The translations under genes were made by a program, and so were the position numbers. A stretch of 64,000 nucleotides of DNA, from the NCBI GenBank assembly GCA_963969395.1, contig OZ017802.1:20491410-20555409 (forward strand), in the 5' to 3' direction. Positions 60,082 through 64,000 of the stretch are shown here, piece by piece. Positions within the stretch are counted from its first letter, which is position 1; each line of letters begins with the position of its first letter. Origin of the DNA: Pseudoscleropodium purum. Its lineage: Eukaryota > Streptophyta > Bryopsida > Hypnales > Brachytheciaceae. The notes beneath the pieces are model-generated. The model ran no database searches, had not been told where the DNA came from, and saw only the letters and a list, made by a program, of their open reading frames with translations.

Positions 60082-60432
60082 ATGCATTTGATACCGGTAG
60101 AAAACTTCAGAGAAACTGCATCGACAACTGCACAGAGGATCCTTGAAGTTCTAGACTCTAATTCAATGGCTGCAGAAGATGATACAGATTTGGTACCCTG
60201 TAGATCATCTGAGGCAGAGGATACTAAAACCATGAGGGACCTAAGAGCATCCTCAGTCCGCCCTGGATTGATTGATTTCTGTGTTCCCGTGTGGAGTTTG
60301 AGTAATTTGTTTTGGTTAGGAAATACACTACGTACATTGATTAAAGTGACCGCGCTGGTCTCGATCTTGGGTATCTTTCTCCTCTCTGACCGATTCATGT
60401 TTGAGGGTTCAAGGAAGCTAGGCTTGAATTAA
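60082..60432 (+). CDS. Possible small protein with C-terminal membrane segment
   Basis: A 116-codon frame from ATG at 60082 reads MHLIPVENFRETASTTAQRI, then an acidic segment, a DFCVPVWSLSNLFWLGNTLR stretch and a hydrophobic helix (LIKVTALVSILGIFLL) near the C-terminus. Composition looks coding, and the open frame extends upstream without a stop to 60034, so this may be the last exon of a longer gene. The family is not recognised. An overlapping minus-strand frame (59958-60398) competes with it. Confidence 0.3.
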   Translation: MHLIPVENFRETASTTAQRILEVLDSNSMAAEDDTDLVPCRSSEAEDTKTMRDLRASSVRPGLIDFCVPVWSLSNLFWLGNTLRTLIKVTALVSILGIFLLSDRFMFEGSRKLGLN

Positions 60433-61712
60433 TTTGTACTGGATAAGTGATGTCAGATGTTGGTAGTCAAAAGAGACTTGGAGGTGTGGAGAAAAGGACA
60501 CATCCTTTGACCGTACTACTCAAAAGATTATAGTAGTCAAACAAGAATGTTTTCAAAATGGAGAGACCAGATTTTGACCTCTAAGGCACTCATGGGTTAA
60601 AGTATGCAAAGTACTTTTGAATGCACTCCCAATGAAAAAAATTATAATTATAATTATAAACTAGTCAAGTTCATTTGGAGGGTCAAATTCCGGTCTGCAT
60701 TGGAGAACCTCTGAGGATGCTCGAATCCCATCTACAATACAGATCCCTGTTACCAACGGGAAACTCATCGATTTGACACTTGGTTGGACTTATTACTAAT
60801 AAGTGCGAGGATGATTTGCTAAATGTGTACGGCCATGTATCTTTCAATGAAAATGAGGTTGTCTCCACAAGAAATTCCACAGATTTCACTCTTGTACCCA
60901 AAGAATTATCGACAGCTATATAACTTATAAACTCCACCATGAAAGTATACAACTCATTACAGTTGTATCACAGTAGTTAAAAGTTGCAATTGTGGACGAT
61001 CGTCACACAATTGCAGTTGCTAATACTCTCATTAGCGTAGAAACTTTCGAGTGCTGTTCAGTGCCTTTCGAAAGGATTTCCACGAAGCATTGAATGATAC
61101 GACAATCAAGAGAGAAAAGGGAAAAAGACAGTACCGGCCAGATTAGGGTTTGGTCAAACGATCATTTTTTCGTCACGTTGAGTCAAGTGACCTGCTTACT
61201 CCAAAAGTTCTAGAAAGCAACTTAACTCAAAAAAACGTGGTGACAGCATGCTCTCGAATCTCCAAGCTCCGCAATCTGTACTTTTCGGGGCAGCGACGAG
61301 ACGCTCCCTCCTGCTGAACTTTGTAACAAAAAGAGAAGGTGATCTACACATTGTGGAGGAAGACTCCACTAAGCATACATCACATTTAAGATGATGCGGA
61401 ACTATTTTGCCTAAATCTGAATTTTGAAGCTGACAGACTCCAAATCTGCTTTCCTTTAAAGGCATCAGTCTCATTGTTACTCAATATCATCAATGAGATT
61501 GCATTAGTGAACACTGACAAATGATGACTATCGATTGCCTACTATCCTTGCAACCTATGCTAACACCGCAAAGTGAACGGTACAGCACATTTTAAATCGC
61601 CATGTTCCATTCAGGTCAATATAAGCTTGGGTAACCTGATGCTTCCCTTCACAGTCGCCAGTAGCGATTGGTCACAAGAATAATTCCTACACCTGGGACT
61701 GCTCCCAGAACA
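60433..61712. other. Spacer between small ORF and plastid gene
   Basis: No reliable gene. It includes a short AT palindrome near 60640-60660. A minus-strand frame at 61196-61474 overlaps the expected 3' flank of the plastid gene and has no recognisable motif. Confidence 0.3.
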
Positions 61713-62327
61713 TCAATCGCTACCGCTAAAGTCCTCAGCGTCGTCCTTAGAGCGCTTGCTGCTGCCAAATCCTTTCGGTCCTCCTGCACGTGCTGCCGCT
61801 TTGACAGCTTGCTTGGACGGTTTTTTAGGTTTCGCGTCCACAACCTTTTTCTGCTCTTCTTGAATAGCTCGTTTCTCCAAGAATTCCGTCAAACCCAGGT
61901 AAATTACGCCACCCGTAAGCACTACCAGTCCTACGGTAGCGGCTACAAAAAGAACGGAGACGGTTGTGCTAATTCCCACATCGGACCCGTCAAGTGCAGT
62001 AACCACGCCTTCCTCATCAGCTAAAGATGTCCCGGCACTCAACAGCGAACCAGCAACAACCAATGCAGAAGAAGCTCTTCCAAAGAGCTCCTCTGTGCTC
62101 CTTCCAGACCCCGAACAATGCTCTGCACTCTTCCTACTCGCAAAGTCCCCCTCACATGAAGAATTCGAAGCAATTAGATTTCTACGAAGCGCTCGGCAAC
62201 CACTACCGCAGCATATCAAAGGAAGAGTAGAAGAATTTGACAGAGGAGCGTGTCTGGGGGTGAAGCGAAGAGGATTGACAGTCGAGCTGAGGCCCAGAAC
62301 GGGAAGCGTGACAGCCATAGCTAGCAT
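61713..62327 (-). CDS. Predicted plastid-targeted single-pass membrane protein
   Basis: A single exon encodes 204 residues from ATG at 62327 (a second in-frame ATG is at 62318). The N-terminal ~75 residues are Ser/Thr/Arg-rich with few acidic residues, as in a chloroplast transit peptide. A weak hydrophobic stretch (SSALVVAGSLLSAGT, 86-100) precedes an ALDGSDVGIS loop and a clear transmembrane helix (VSVLFVAATVGLVVLTGGVI, 123-142). A charged, Lys-rich tail (PKKPSKQAVKAAARA) ends in EDFSGSD. The layout suggests a thylakoid or envelope membrane protein. It recalls small thylakoid proteins of the RIQ/DUF1118 kind, but I cannot confirm that from motifs alone. It appears intact. Confidence 0.75.
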   Translation of the reverse strand: MLAMAVTLPVLGLSSTVNPLRFTPRHAPLSNSSTLPLICCGSGCRALRRNLIASNSSCEGDFASRKSAEHCSGSGRSTEELFGRASSALVVAGSLLSAGTSLADEEGVVTALDGSDVGISTTVSVLFVAATVGLVVLTGGVIYLGLTEFLEKRAIQEEQKKVVDAKPKKPSKQAVKAAARAGGPKGFGSSKRSKDDAEDFSGSD

Positions 62328-62456
62328 CGCCCGTGCAACGGCGGTTGGGACGGGAAACGGAAGAGTCCGCTACAGAAGGAGGACGACACATTTGGGGCCA
62401 GAAAGTGTGGATAAGCTTCCTTAGAACATCCGCAACCAACAAGGGAATTTCATTAA

Positions 62457-63330
62457 CCCCTAAGGTAGTAGGTCCATAAACCGACCATTTAAGGGCCGGA
62501 ACTGATTTTGGGGGAGGTGTAACTTCTTGAAATATTTTTCAGTAAATTTTATTTGATAGACAAAAGAAATTGGCATCTAATTCAAGTCATTTCATATTTT
62601 TTGGAGCTTTGTAGAATTCGTTATGAAATTTTGAAGTGAATATGGCATAGGCCTCTAAAAGCGTCCACCTTCCAAAATGTACTATGTTTGTAAATTGCCG
62701 AAGGCTACTAAAAACAACATGTACATGTAGTGTACATTTGTGGAGGTGGGCACTTTTAAGCCTGAGCGCTATTTGAACCTCCTACCTTAGAAGACCACAG
62801 GACCACTACATGGCTTCTGCAACTACATATGTACAAAATTTGAAACGTGAACCTTGCTAACAATTTGTGAAAAACAAAGAGATTCAAAATGATTTTCTCC
62901 ATTGAATTTGTCGGTGCAATATCATTAAGAGTTGATTGAATGTACACTTTTTAGTGAATTTTTTGAGAATGCAAAAGTTGCTCAACCCTCAACTTAATCT
63001 ACAAATGACAAGATAGACATTTTTTATTCAATGGATGACAAAGAATCCTTCTATGTAGGATAGAAGTGCAACTATTCATCCTCGGAATTTTGTATGAAAA
63101 GAAGAAGTCTCCTATAGTAGTTTGACTTTTAATGAGTACTTTTGGATTTTCTTTTTTAAGTAGTTGATTTACACTATAGTAAAAAAGATGATTTCCACAA
63201 TCACCAGTCTGTCTTTTAAGAATTAAAAGACCTTTCCAACATATTGGGCATTCTTGTGATGGAATAATCAAAATTGTCAATTCACAATAGTCAATGGTTT
63301 CGTGTTTGGGTGGGCTTGTTGTGTAAATTA
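62457..63330 (+). mobile_element. TTAA-family type 2 element E
   Basis: It begins CCCCTAAGGTAGTAGGTCCA after TTAA (62453-62456), 125 bp upstream of the plastid gene start. Internal blocks match 6391-5970 (inverted), 53950-55423 and 59262-59440. The right end is decayed: GTTTGGGTGGGCTTGTTGTG corresponds to the preserved end at 55408-55423. There is no coding capacity. Confidence 0.55.
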
Positions 63331-63934
63331 TATATACTTGCATACAAACCATATATGGTTAATTATCTTTTGAATTATCTTCTGAATAAAACTTATTGAA
63401 AAAATATATGGGAATTATACCATAACATTCATGCATTACAACAAAATAGTAAATAAAAATAAAAATTTAATTGGAACTTAAGCTAACAAAAAGGTTTAGG
63501 AGTTCATGTACAATGGATGGCATTTGTGTGCACAAGGTCTCTAGATTGAATCCGCAATAAAATAAGTTTTCATGCCTTTTATTATCTCGCAAGTATAAAT
63601 AAGTATGACCAGGCATTGGATTAAACATCCCCCATTGATCTTCCAATAAAATTATCTAAGATTCCAACTCAACAAACATTATCCTTACACATTTGTCTTA
63701 TATACTTGTTTTACATCATACTTAGGGTAAGTCTAGAGAATATACTCTATTGTAGATTTGATTTGTTTATATTGCTTACATAATCATTGAATATCATACA
63801 TGAACCCTTGCTTCATCAATATTATATACAATATTGAACTTCTCATAAGACAACCACTTGTTTTTGTTGCAAGACATGGAAATCGAGCAAACTATTATGT
63901 TATCATTCTAAAATAGTACCATGGAATTGTTTAA

Positions 63935-64000
63935 CCCCTAAATTCTCAAGGCCATTTTTTTGTCAAAAAACACTAAAAACCTCCGTTTTTGCTGCGTTCA
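63935..64000 (+). mobile_element. TTAA-family element H, left end only
   Basis: TTAA (63931-63934) is followed by CCCCTAAATTCTCAAGGCCA. The rest lies beyond the window. The end sequence matches the type 1 termini. Confidence 0.5.

Noticed and set aside
1..64000. CRISPR arrays, bacterial operons, rRNA or tRNA genes
   Set aside because: The DNA is eukaryotic, no regularly spaced repeats were seen, and no tRNA A/B-box cloverleaf or rRNA core could be recognised by eye.

Overview
The window reads as nuclear DNA of a land plant. The evidence is spliceosomal introns with GT-AG and a few GC-AG junctions, a plant receptor-like kinase, plant rhomboid and V-ATPase G proteins, a telo-box in a ribosomal-protein promoter, a plastid-targeted protein, and Ty1/copia, CACTA, hAT and other transposon remains. 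Genes are sparse and relatively GC-rich, and lie in very AT-rich, repeat-laden intergenic DNA. Few introns, together with a bacterial-looking secreted hydrolase, make a non-flowering plant (bryophyte or lycophyte grade) my best guess. I cannot name the species.

Layout: 1-8.3 kb is AT-rich repeat DNA. It holds a CACTA-type MITE (2500-2695) and a large foldback (3783-6012) interrupted by a TTAA-flanked element. 8.3-9.6 kb has coding-looking debris. 9.65-11.3 kb is a complete four-exon RPL27 (-). 11.6-13.9 kb is AT-rich spacer. 14.1-15.0 kb has an unidentified (-) gene or pseudogene. 15.8-16.7 kb is V-ATPase subunit G (-), and divergent from it 17.66-19.42 kb is a rhomboid protease with a RanBP2-type zinc finger (+). 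A 275-bp hAT MITE lies at 21.26 kb.

23.57-44.98 kb is one very long gene: an 11-exon bulb-type-lectin receptor-like kinase of about 761 residues. Its first intron is 13 kb. That intron contains a decayed CACTA-like transposase gene (26.9-30.9 kb), an inverted TTAA element, an unrecognised 500-residue gene on the opposite strand (32.2-33.7 kb), and a cluster of captured gene fragments (ABCG transporter exons, two exons of an unknown gene, and a leucine-rich-repeat tail fused in frame; 34.5-36.4 kb).

45-56 kb is repeat DNA: more TTAA-flanked elements and a copia reverse transcriptase/RNase H remnant. 56.67-58.45 kb encodes a secreted dienelactone-hydrolase-like enzyme. 60.1 kb has a doubtful small ORF, and 61.7-62.3 kb encodes a plastid-targeted membrane protein (-). 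The right edge carries two more TTAA elements, one running off the window.

The intact genes are unrelated housekeeping, signalling and plastid functions; nothing suggests a functional cluster. The most unusual content is the intron-nested gene-capture cluster, the orphan nested gene, and a TTAA-target family of elements whose target site can be checked within the window itself.
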